Shown piece after piece: positions 7,380-13,640 of a stretch of 13,698 bases of DNA (positions within the stretch are counted from its first letter, which is position 1; the number at the start of each line of letters is the position of its first letter). Under the pieces are notes generated by a model. The model saw only the letters and a program-made list of their open reading frames with translations. It was not told the DNA's origin and searched no databases. The DNA is from DATFAS01 sp035254305 (lineage in GTDB: Bacteria; Bacillota; Bacilli; Aneurinibacillales; RAOX-1). The DNA is taken from positions 1 through 13,698 of the forward strand of contig DATFAS010000204.1 in the NCBI GenBank assembly GCA_035254305.1, read 5' to 3'. A program made the position numbers and the translations under genes.

Positions 7380-7861
7380 AACCCATAGTAGTCCTTGGAA
7401 TGGGTAGTCGGTTGATGATGGATGATGGGATTGGTGTTAATGTTGTTGAGACACTTGCTAGGGAGTCACCTGAGGATGAGTATGTGGATTATAGGGTAGG
7501 GGAAACGGATTGGGAATATGGCTTAGATCTTATAGTAAGTGCAGAATACCTGATCCTAGTTGATGCTGCTATTATGGGTAAACGACCAGGGGAATTTACT
7601 ATTTTTCCTTTACGAGAGCTTTCGTCCATAAATTCTGGAATTTCACAGCATCATCTCCATTTCCTTGAAGTGATGCAGCAGCTTGATCAACAGAAAAGAG
7701 GCATAATGATAGGAATTGAGCCCTTTCAAATTGATTTTCATTGGGGATTAAGTAGAGAATTAAACGAATTGTTTGATCCATTAGTGGTTAGGATAAAGGA
7801 TGCGATTGAGAAGATTAAAAAGAAATATAGAGAAGATAGAAACCTACTCGCTAAAGATTGA
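7376..7861 (+). CDS. Hydrogenase maturation endopeptidase (HyaD/HybD/HycI family)
   Basis: A 161-residue nickel-dependent protease expected to remove the 15-residue tail of the large subunit encoded just upstream. It starts VVLGMGSRLMMDDGIGV, the family's GxGNxLxxDDGxG signature with Ser11 in place of the usual Asn. By alignment to HybD (Glu16, Asp62, His93), the nickel ligands should be Asp17, Asp63 (LILVDAA) and His92 or His93 (SQHHLHFLEV). The IGIEPFQIDFHWGLS stretch matches the family's GxEP...GLS segment. The ATG overlaps the large-subunit stop, with GAGGTG at 7365-7370 as RBS. The C-terminus is a Lys-rich helix longer than usual, and its last codons lie inside the downstream hairpin. 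It is the last gene of the operon. Confidence 0.92.
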   Translation: MKPIVVLGMGSRLMMDDGIGVNVVETLARESPEDEYVDYRVGETDWEYGLDLIVSAEYLILVDAAIMGKRPGEFTIFPLRELSSINSGISQHHLHFLEVMQQLDQQKRGIMIGIEPFQIDFHWGLSRELNELFDPLVVRIKDAIEKIKKKYREDRNLLAKD

Positions 7862-7871
7862 GTAGGTTTCT
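7838..7871 (+). terminator. Hairpin ending the hydrogenase operon, overlapping the protease stop
   Basis: A perfect 12-bp inverted repeat, AGAAACCTACTC (7838-7849) and GAGTAGGTTTCT (7860-7871), with a 10-base loop. The protease TGA (7859-7861) falls at the loop/stem junction. There is no good T-run afterwards, so termination may be partial or the hairpin may protect the 3' end. No gene lies on the opposite strand here. Confidence 0.6.
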
Positions 7872-7884
7872 AAAGTTTAGGGTG

Positions 7885-7913
7885 TTGCATTTACATTCCA
7901 TTTATTATATTAT
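7885..7913 (+). promoter_or_regulatory. Candidate sigma-A promoter of the rhodanese operon
   Basis: TTGCAT (7885-7890) and TATTAT (7908-7913) are separated by 17 bases. The -10 matches consensus at five of six positions; the -35 is weak, as expected for a regulated promoter. The inferred transcript start is near 7920. A second possible -10, TATACT at 8038-8043, has only a poor -35 and cannot be excluded. Confidence 0.45.
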
Positions 7914-7928
7914 ACCTATAGGGGTAAT
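7909..7928. promoter_or_regulatory. CsoR/CstR-like operator overlapping the -10
   Basis: ATTATACC-TATA-GGGGTAAT is an imperfect inverted repeat with six of eight outer positions symmetric. TACC...GGGTA with a short AT centre is the pattern bound by CsoR-family repressors. The persulfide sensor CstR uses this kind of site in front of rhodanese and related genes in Gram-positive bacteria. It covers the -10 hexamer and the expected transcript start, so a bound repressor would block transcription. No CsoR/CstR gene is in the window. Confidence 0.5.
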
Positions 7929-8076
7929 GGTAAAGTGGATGATCGATTTGTACTGCATGCATTCATTCAATTAGCTAATCTTTTACGAATGAGGATCAAT
8001 GTATATTAGGATGTGGAAAATAACTGGATTTATTGGATATACTATTTTTAGTTTTCTTTAAGAGGGATTTAGTCCA

Positions 8077-8166
8077 ATGAATCACACAGTAGACAAAGTA
8101 CTATTAGCAAGAGAAACCTTTAAAATAGGGATATCAATCTTATTAGCAAATGGAGGAGACGAATGA
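8077..8166 (+). CDS. Possible 29-residue leader peptide or gene remnant
   Basis: An ORF beginning MNHTVDKVLLARETFK and ending ANGGDE, with a weak AGAGGG site at 8061-8066 and a stop that overlaps the rhodanese start (ATGA at 8163-8166). The same frame just upstream holds another short ORF (7999-8061, start MYIRMWKITG, hydrophobic), separated by a single TAA. This could be a pair of small peptides, a translation-coupling leader, or the remains of a small membrane-protein gene. I recognise no homologue. The rest of the 7872-8162 gap holds only the promoter, the operator and a 15-codon ORF at 7927-7974. Confidence 0.25.
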   Translation: MNHTVDKVLLARETFKIGISILLANGGDE

Positions 8167-8483
8167 TGTTCTCTACTTATAAAGAACATTCACCACAAGA
8201 GGTTATGGAAATGATTAAGAGCAAGGAGGATATAGAGATCATTGATGTTAGAGAGTCAGAAGAATGGGAATCTGGTCATATCCCGACTGCGAAGCATATT
8301 CCTTTAGGTGAGCTGTCTGAAAGAATGAATGAACTAGATAAAACGAAAGAAACCATCATGGTTTGTAGAAGTGGAAATCGAAGTAGTAAGGCATGCCAAT
8401 TTCTCTCCCAAATGGGGTATAGCGTCATTAATATGAATGGTGGAATGATGAATTGGTCAGGGGAAGTAAAAATAGGAAAATAA
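8163..8483 (+). CDS. Single-domain rhodanese (sulfurtransferase)
   Basis: A 106-residue cytosolic rhodanese domain. It shows the usual landmarks in order: EIIDVRESEEWESGHIPTA, then HIPLGEL, then the active-site loop CRSGNRS with Cys68 as persulfide carrier, then GYSVINMNGGMMNW. Such proteins pass sulfane sulfur between thiols or remove it from thiosulfate, glutathione persulfide and similar donors. GGAGGA at 8152-8157 serves either ATG 8163 or ATG 8166; the former gives an ATGA overlap with the small ORF before it. It is similar to the rhodanese half of YgaP but lacks the DUF2892 half; a free-standing DUF2892 protein is encoded in the efflux operon. The neighbouring anchored rhodanese and thioredoxin reductase point to one sulfur-handling unit. 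Confidence 0.92.
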   Translation: MMFSTYKEHSPQEVMEMIKSKEDIEIIDVRESEEWESGHIPTAKHIPLGELSERMNELDKTKETIMVCRSGNRSSKACQFLSQMGYSVINMNGGMMNWSGEVKIGK

Positions 8484-8544
8484 GTATGAAATAAAGAAGT
8501 TCCTCGGTTCTAAAGATAGACAATGGAGAAAGGGCCAAAGAAAA

Positions 8545-8931
8545 ATGAGCACATCAACCTTATTAAATATCCTTACACTTTTGATATTTGCTTGGTTTGT
8601 CTATACTCGATTTGCTCCGACCAAGGGATTGAAAAATTTAAATGCAGATGAATTTTCGAACGAAATGCGGAAAAATCCTGATAAGGTTCTGATTGATGTA
8701 AGGGAGCCGGGTGAATACAAAAGTGGAGCCATTCCGGGTGCTGTTAATATCCCATTATCACAATTGAAAAATAGAATCGTAGAAATTCCAAAAGATACAG
8801 CTGTATTTTTATATTGCCGTAGTGGTATGCGAAGTAAACAAGCTGGCAAAATTTTATCTAAGAGTGGGTTTCCTCAATTAGCCCATTTGCAAGGGGGGAT
8901 ATCTGCTTACGAAGGGAAATTAAAGAAATAA
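8545..8931 (+). CDS. Membrane-anchored rhodanese
   Basis: A 128-residue protein with one N-terminal membrane helix (about 5-22, LLNILTLLIFAWFVYTRFAP) followed by a rhodanese domain. Landmarks are VLIDVREPGEYKSGAIPGA, NIPLSQL, and the active-site loop CRSGMRS with Cys91; it ends in HLQGGISAYEGKLKK. The short uncharged N-terminus and the Arg after the helix suggest the domain faces the cytosol (positive-inside rule), though this is not certain. RBS AAAGGG at 8529-8534 lies 10 bases before the ATG. The 61-base gap from the first rhodanese holds no terminator. The next gene begins within about 16 bases. The two rhodaneses differ clearly in sequence and location, so they are not a recent duplication. 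Confidence 0.92.
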   Translation: MSTSTLLNILTLLIFAWFVYTRFAPTKGLKNLNADEFSNEMRKNPDKVLIDVREPGEYKSGAIPGAVNIPLSQLKNRIVEIPKDTAVFLYCRSGMRSKQAGKILSKSGFPQLAHLQGGISAYEGKLKK

Positions 8932-8947
8932 AGGGAGTGAAGTGGAT

Positions 8948-9886
8948 ATGTACAATTCGATCATTCTAGGAACTGGCCCTGCGGGACTAACCGCAGCCAT
9001 ATACTTAGCTCGAGCAAATTTGAATCCATTAGTTATTGAGGGACCAGAACCAGGCGGACAGCTTACTCTCACCACGGAAGTGGAGAATTTCCCAGGCTTC
9101 CCAAACGGGATCATGGGTCCAGAATTAATGGATAATATGCGGAAGCAAGCAGAACGATTTGGTGCTGAATTCAAGAGAGGTTGGGTAACCCATGTTGATG
9201 TTTCGCATCCCCCTTTTAAATTAACAGTTGAGGGAATGGGAGAAGTAGAAACAAAAAGCTTAATTGTTTCGACAGGTGCATCTGCTAGATTGCTTGATAT
9301 TCCAGGGGAAAAGGAAAATATTGGACGTGGGGTGAGCACTTGTGCGACCTGTGATGGCTTTTTCTTTCGGGGAAAGAAGGTAATTATCGTTGGTGGTGGA
9401 GATTCAGCCATGGAAGAGGCGAATTTCTTGACTAAGTTTGCAACGGAGGTACGTGTTGTTCATCGGAGGGCTGAATTACGTGCATCTAAAATTATGCAGG
9501 ATCGTGCACGAAGTAATCCTAAAATCAGTTGGAGCCTTAACCTTACACCTATAGAAGTTATTGCAGATGAAAATAAAGTAACAGGACTTAAGGTTAGAAA
9601 TAATGAAACCAATCAAGAAGAGATCCTTGACACGGATGGAATATTTGTTGCTATCGGTCATCAGCCCAATACATCCTTTTTAAATGGACAATTAAAAACA
9701 AATAATGTGGGATACATTGTTGTTCAATCAGGTACAACCGAAACAAATATCTCTGGGGTATTCGCATGTGGTGATGTTCAGGATCAGCGCTACCGTCAAG
9801 CGATTACAGCGGCAGGTTCAGGCTGTATGGCAGCCCTAGATTGTGAGAAATATCTTGAGGGAAGTGCTGTACATGATTGGAGTTAG
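8948..9886 (+). CDS. trxB: Thioredoxin reductase (NADPH)
   Basis: A 312-residue flavoenzyme that uses NADPH to reduce thioredoxin or a thioredoxin-like partner. It shows the FAD-binding GTGPAG at 8-13, the redox pair CATC (Cys132, Cys135) in STCATCDGFFFRG, the NADPH site GGGDSA at 149-154, the NADPH-selecting HRR at 172-174 with Arg178, and the C-terminal FAD motif GVFACGDVQD followed by RQAITAAGSG. Length and layout fit low-molecular-weight bacterial TrxB. I prefer ATG 8948 over GTG 8942: the AAGGGAG site (8931-8937) lies 10 rather than 4 bases away, and MYNSIILG matches the family's usual N-terminus. It follows the anchored rhodanese by 16 bases in the same operon, which suggests it recycles thiols after persulfide transfer. 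It may be a second copy beside a housekeeping trxB elsewhere. Confidence 0.93.
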   Translation: MYNSIILGTGPAGLTAAIYLARANLNPLVIEGPEPGGQLTLTTEVENFPGFPNGIMGPELMDNMRKQAERFGAEFKRGWVTHVDVSHPPFKLTVEGMGEVETKSLIVSTGASARLLDIPGEKENIGRGVSTCATCDGFFFRGKKVIIVGGGDSAMEEANFLTKFATEVRVVHRRAELRASKIMQDRARSNPKISWSLNLTPIEVIADENKVTGLKVRNNETNQEEILDTDGIFVAIGHQPNTSFLNGQLKTNNVGYIVVQSGTTETNISGVFACGDVQDQRYRQAITAAGSGCMAALDCEKYLEGSAVHDWS

Positions 9887-9901
9887 TGCAATGGATTAAC
9901 A

Positions 9902-9954
9902 AGAGGGGCCTCGAAGGCTAAGGTTCACAAACCTAATTGCCTTTGTAGGTCTCT
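9902..9954 (+). terminator. Long segmented hairpin after trxB
   Basis: Three stacked pairings on one axis: AGAGG..CCT (9902-9911) with AGGTCTCT (9947-9954), AAGGC (9914-9918) with GCCTT (9939-9943), and AGGTT with AACCT around a CACA loop (9921-9934). ATTTATTAT follows. It is probably the operon terminator, although its T-run is weak. Confidence 0.6.
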
Positions 9955-10052
9955 ATTTATTATGGGAGCTACAACGAATCTAGTATGAGTTGACAAGCTT
10001 TTATTTAGTATGCCACTTGTAAATATTACAGTTTTAGTACAGTGTAATTTTC

Positions 10053-10068
10053 TGTGATTTATTTCACT
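10053..10068. promoter_or_regulatory. CRP/FNR-type box upstream of the chemoreceptor
   Basis: TGTGA-TTTATT-TCACT, one base short of the perfect TGTGA-N6-TCACA palindrome used by Bacillus-type Fnr and by CRP. Its centre (10060.5) lies 29.5 bases before a TTAAAT hexamer at 10090-10095, which would put the box at about -41.5 from a start near 10102, the class II activator position. TTGACA at 9990 has no -10 at a usable distance. Confidence 0.55.
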
Positions 10069-10089
10069 CCTGTACTATTTCGCCTATGC

Positions 10090-10095
10090 TTAAAT
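10090..10095 (+). promoter_or_regulatory. Candidate -10 of the chemoreceptor promoter
   Basis: TTAAAT matches the TATAAT consensus at four of six positions and is correctly placed for the upstream box. The predicted start near 10102 leaves a short leader holding the AGGGGG ribosome binding site (10114-10119). Confidence 0.4.
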
Positions 10096-10127
10096 AACTA
10101 CAAGGGAATGTATAGGGGGATAGACAG

Positions 10128-12227
10128 ATGAAACGTATTTTCTTACCGGGCATATGGTTGATGAACCGTATGAAGTATTTACAGAAGTTCTTGCTTATTT
10201 TTCTTTTATTTATGTTGCCAATGGTTGTAATGGCTGGAGTGAATGCAGACGAAATTAGAAAAGAGATATCTTTCATCAATCAACAAAGAATCGGGATTGA
10301 ATACACACAGGCATTACGCAATTTCATACAACATCTTCAGCAGCACCGTGGATTATCATCAGCTTTTCTAGAAGGAAATAAGGCAAATCAGGATCCATTA
10401 ACTGCGAAGGAAAAGGAATTACAACAGGATCTCACAAGGATCGATAGTTTGAATGTAAAGTATTCTACCAAGCTGCTTACTCGTCAGCCTTGGGATACAA
10501 TTGAAGGAAATTATAAGCAATTAATAGAAGATGGCTCTAGATTAACCAGTGTTGAGAGTATTCAAAGACATACGGAGATCATAGCGAAAACATTAGATTT
10601 AGTCAATCATGTTGGGGATACCTCCAATTTAATCCTTGAGCCAGATTTAGCAAAATTCTATATTATTGATGGAATAGTAGACAAGCTACCTAAGGTGACC
10701 GAAAAGATGGGCCAAACAAGAGCACTAAGTACCAAGGTGCTTGCGAAGAAGTCTTTAAGTGATGAGGATCGTTATAAATTAATGACTCTACGAGCAGGGA
10801 TTCAAGATAATCTTAATGATACGAAAAGGGGAAACCAGATTATTCTATCCAATTTCTCGGATATAAAAGAAGAGGAATATAATAATGTAACGAAAGCGAT
10901 TCAAGGTTTTATTGATAGGCTAGACAAAGATATTTTGAATACAACTTCTATAGAAGCGGATTCAGGTCAGTTTTATCAAAAGGCAACAGAGGGAATTGAT
11001 CAAGTATATGCATTAATCGATGGAGAGACGAAGGTGCTTGATCAATTATATATAGTTAAGGTGAATAAGTTAATGTTTACCATTTATTTAAGATCGGCGC
11101 TAACAATCATTCTTTTGGTTGGAATTGCCTATCTATTTTTGGGATTGTATTTTTCTGTTCGCCATAATATTGCATCACTGCAGAAGCTTTCTCAATCGGT
11201 GGCAGAAGGAGATTTAACCGTAAAATCTAAAGTTCAAACACGCGACGAAATGAAGCAAATATTCTTAGCCTTTGATCATATTGTGGATTCTTATCGAAGT
11301 GTTTTGTTAAGTCAACGAAGCATGGCTGAACAAGTGGCAGCTTCTAGTGAACAATTAACGGCAAGTGCAGAGGAATCGAGGGCTACAACTGAATATATTG
11401 CTCGTACTACAGAGCAGGCAGCAACGGGTGCTGAAGAGCAGCTCCATGGAGTTCAGGAGGCTAAGCATGCTATGGATCAAATTTCAATGGGGATTGGCCA
11501 GATCGATCAGGTAAGCAGTCTTCTTCAACAGATTGCCAATGATGCCTATCAAGCCTCAGAGCACGGAACGAAAACAGTGGAAACTGTTCTTAATCAAATG
11601 GAAGATGTCCAATCTACTGTCGAACAGACAGCGCAGATGATCCTAGAACTAGGTTCACAATCTCAGCAAATTAGCCATATCATTGATATGATTACCACAA
11701 TTGCAAATCAAACTAATTTATTGGCGTTGAATGCAGCAATAGAGGCTGCTCGTGCAGGGGAACATGGCAGAGGCTTCGCAGTAGTGGCTGATGAGGTGCG
11801 TAAATTAGCAGAGGATTCTAAGCGGTCAGCAGACCAGATTTCTTCTCTTATCTTAAGTATTCAACAACAAACAGAACAATCGGTTTGTTCAATGAATCAG
11901 GGTACAGAGAAGGTCATAGCAGGGGTAGAACAGACGAGAAAGGTATCAAGTGCATTTCTGACTATTCAACAGGCTGTAACAGACGTTCATAAGAAAGCGG
12001 ATGAAGTTTCCAATGCTGTAGGCCAGTTATCAACCTATAGTCATCAGATGGAACGGATTGTAGAGCTTGTTAAAGATAAGGCTGAAACAGAAAGCAGCAT
12101 AAGTCAACAAAACTTATCCTCAAGCCAAGAACAATTAGCTACGATGGAAGAGATCACATCAGCGGCAGAGTATCTATCAAATATAACGGAGGAAATGCAT
12201 TCAGGATTTAATAAGTATAAATTGTAG
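10128..12227 (+). CDS. Methyl-accepting chemotaxis protein (transmembrane chemoreceptor)
   Basis: A 699-residue receptor that passes an outside signal to CheA/CheW. Membrane helix 1 lies at about 22-38, an extracellular helical sensor domain at about 39-315, and membrane helix 2 at about 317-341. A HAMP linker follows (about 342-395, with SLQKLSQSVAEGDLTVK), then a long cytoplasmic signalling coiled coil. Its tip, about 516-560, carries the conserved ANQTNLLALNAAIEAARAGE and GRGFAVVADEVRKLAE. The sensor begins with QHLQQHRGLSSAFLEG, like the opening helix of NIT-type (nitrate/nitrite-sensing) domains, but I cannot assign a ligand. Gln/Glu-rich AEQVAASSEQLTASAEES is a likely methylation helix. 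No C-terminal CheR pentapeptide is visible. RBS AGGGGG lies 8 bases before the ATG. It is monocistronic, under the CRP/FNR-type box. Confidence 0.95.
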   Translation: MKRIFLPGIWLMNRMKYLQKFLLIFLLFMLPMVVMAGVNADEIRKEISFINQQRIGIEYTQALRNFIQHLQQHRGLSSAFLEGNKANQDPLTAKEKELQQDLTRIDSLNVKYSTKLLTRQPWDTIEGNYKQLIEDGSRLTSVESIQRHTEIIAKTLDLVNHVGDTSNLILEPDLAKFYIIDGIVDKLPKVTEKMGQTRALSTKVLAKKSLSDEDRYKLMTLRAGIQDNLNDTKRGNQIILSNFSDIKEEEYNNVTKAIQGFIDRLDKDILNTTSIEADSGQFYQKATEGIDQVYALIDGETKVLDQLYIVKVNKLMFTIYLRSALTIILLVGIAYLFLGLYFSVRHNIASLQKLSQSVAEGDLTVKSKVQTRDEMKQIFLAFDHIVDSYRSVLLSQRSMAEQVAASSEQLTASAEESRATTEYIARTTEQAATGAEEQLHGVQEAKHAMDQISMGIGQIDQVSSLLQQIANDAYQASEHGTKTVETVLNQMEDVQSTVEQTAQMILELGSQSQQISHIIDMITTIANQTNLLALNAAIEAARAGEHGRGFAVVADEVRKLAEDSKRSADQISSLILSIQQQTEQSVCSMNQGTEKVIAGVEQTRKVSSAFLTIQQAVTDVHKKADEVSNAVGQLSTYSHQMERIVELVKDKAETESSISQQNLSSSQEQLATMEEITSAAEYLSNITEEMHSGFNKYKL

Positions 12228-12357
12228 CATTTGGGGAAATTTAAAATTTAAGTCAATCATTTCCTATTCACATTTTTGATATAGCGATAATGTTTAACGT
12301 ATCAATATAACATATATCACGATATTTCAATGTTTTTTTGAAAATTTAATTCAATTA

Positions 12358-12371
12358 GTGATACTTATCAC
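12358..12371. promoter_or_regulatory. CRP/FNR-type box upstream of the alcohol dehydrogenase
   Basis: GTGATA-CT-TATCAC is a perfect palindrome and also reads GTGA-N6-TCAC, the core of the box before the chemoreceptor. Its centre (12364.5) lies 29.5 bases before TACAAT. A second perfect palindrome, ATATC-AC-GATAT, sits at 12314-12325 in the same AT-rich gap (12228-12431); its role is unknown. Confidence 0.6.
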
Positions 12372-12393
12372 GGCTCTCTTGTCCTATGGATTT

Positions 12394-12399
12394 TACAAT
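12394..12399 (+). promoter_or_regulatory. Candidate -10 of the alcohol dehydrogenase promoter
   Basis: TACAAT matches the TATAAT consensus at five of six positions and has no recognisable -35, as expected when an activator sits at -41.5. The predicted start is near 12406, about 29 bases before the gene. Confidence 0.5.
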
Positions 12400-12434
12400 A
12401 AACATTGAATCACACCAAGAAATGAGGATGAATG

Positions 12435-13589
12435 ATGAGTGGAGCATTTGGTTTTATAATGCCTAAGGAAAACCTATTTGGAGTGGATACGTCCGCCCAG
12501 GTTGGGAAGAAAGCAAAGGAATGGGGCGCAAAGAAAGCGCTAATCATTTGTGGGAGCTCTATTCTTAAAACAGGTTATGTTGAACGGATTATAGGTTATC
12601 TTAAAGAAGAGGAAATTGATACGGTTCTTTATTCGAATGTGTCTCCAAATCCAACGGATTCTAATGTTGCAGAAGGCGTCTCTCTTCTTCAGCAGGCTGC
12701 TTGTGACCTTGTTGTTGCAATTGGTGGAGGAAGTTCATTGGACTGTGCAAAAGCCATTGCTCTTGTAGCTGCTAATGGCGGGACAGTCTATGACTATGAA
12801 GGAATTGATAAATCAACTAAGGAAATGGTTCCGTTAATTACGATTAATACAACAGCAGGTACAGCTAGTGAAATGACACGTATCTCTGTTATTACAAATA
12901 CTAAAGAAGCAAGAAAAATGATTATTGTTGATAAAAATATCACACCAAAATTAACGATTAATGACCCTGCGTTGATGGTTAGCTTATCTCCTGAATTTAC
13001 TGCAGGAACAGGGATGGATGCGCTAACACATGCGATCGAAGCCTATGTGTCTACACTCTCTAATCCAATTACAGATGCTAATGCTTTTCAGGCTATTCGT
13101 CTTATTGGGCAATACCTCCCTCAAGCTGTCAAGGACGGGGAAAATATCGAAGCTAGAACTCAGATGGCTTGTGCTCAATTCTTAGCAGGGATGGCATTTA
13201 ATAATGCACTTCTAGGAAACGCCCATGCATTAGCACATCCACTAGGTAGCATTTATGATCTTCCACATGGACTATGTAATGCCATTTTATTGCCATACGT
13301 GATGAACTATAATCTTCAAACAAAACCTGATAAATTTAGGAATATTGCCCTAGCCTTAGGTGTGAATGTTGCAGGTGTAACAGTGGAAGAAGCAGCTGAG
13401 CTTTCTGTAAAGGCTGTTCGAGAACTTGCAAAACAAATTGGAATTCCGGAACGCCTTTCTGCTATTGGTGTAAAAGAGGAAGATCTTCCTAAGCTAGCTG
13501 AGATGGCATCAAAGGATCCTTGTGCACTATTTAATCCACGCCCAAGCAAATATGAAGATCTATTAGAGTTACTTAAAACTGCTTATTAA
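12435..13589 (+). CDS. Iron-type (group III) NAD-dependent alcohol dehydrogenase
   Basis: A 384-residue cytosolic enzyme that interconverts alcohols and aldehydes with NAD(P)H. The nucleotide-binding GGGSSLDCAKA is at about 97-107, then TTAGTASE. The metal ligands by alignment to FucO are Asp195 and His199 (GMDALTHAIE), His264 (NAHALAHPLG) and His278 (DLPHGLCNA), all present. Overall it resembles the FucO/1,3-propanediol/Bacillus methanol dehydrogenase group; the substrate cannot be fixed from sequence. ATG 12435 is preferred over ATG 12432 because GAGG (12424-12427) lies 7 bases before it. It is a single gene between a CRP/FNR-type promoter and a terminator. This suggests anaerobic induction and a fermentative role, disposing of NADH by reducing aldehydes (inference). 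Confidence 0.94.
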   Translation: MSGAFGFIMPKENLFGVDTSAQVGKKAKEWGAKKALIICGSSILKTGYVERIIGYLKEEEIDTVLYSNVSPNPTDSNVAEGVSLLQQAACDLVVAIGGGSSLDCAKAIALVAANGGTVYDYEGIDKSTKEMVPLITINTTAGTASEMTRISVITNTKEARKMIIVDKNITPKLTINDPALMVSLSPEFTAGTGMDALTHAIEAYVSTLSNPITDANAFQAIRLIGQYLPQAVKDGENIEARTQMACAQFLAGMAFNNALLGNAHALAHPLGSIYDLPHGLCNAILLPYVMNYNLQTKPDKFRNIALALGVNVAGVTVEEAAELSVKAVRELAKQIGIPERLSAIGVKEEDLPKLAEMASKDPCALFNPRPSKYEDLLELLKTAY

Positions 13590-13605
13590 TAAAGAGATTT
13601 AACAG

Positions 13606-13640
13606 AAAACATCCCCATTAGAAGGGGTGTTTTTCTTTTT
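13606..13640 (+). terminator. Intrinsic terminator after the alcohol dehydrogenase
   Basis: AAAACATCCCC pairs with GGGGTGTTTT (one bulged T, 7-base loop) and runs into TTTTTCTTTTTT. It begins 16 bases after the stop codon. The last 58 bases of the window show no gene start. Confidence 0.88.

Noticed and set aside
8163..8931. Two rhodanese genes as a recent tandem duplication
   Set aside because: They share only the domain landmarks, differ in active-site loop (GNRS against GMRS) and in the membrane anchor, and show no nucleotide-level repeat.
8920..9411. 163-codon open frame on the minus strand across trxB
   Set aside because: It is antisense to a well-conserved gene, rich in Ser/Pro as expected for a shadow frame, and matches no family.
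9990..9995. TTGACA as a -35 for the chemoreceptor
   Set aside because: No acceptable -10 hexamer lies 16-18 bases downstream. The CRP/FNR box with TTAAAT explains the promoter better.
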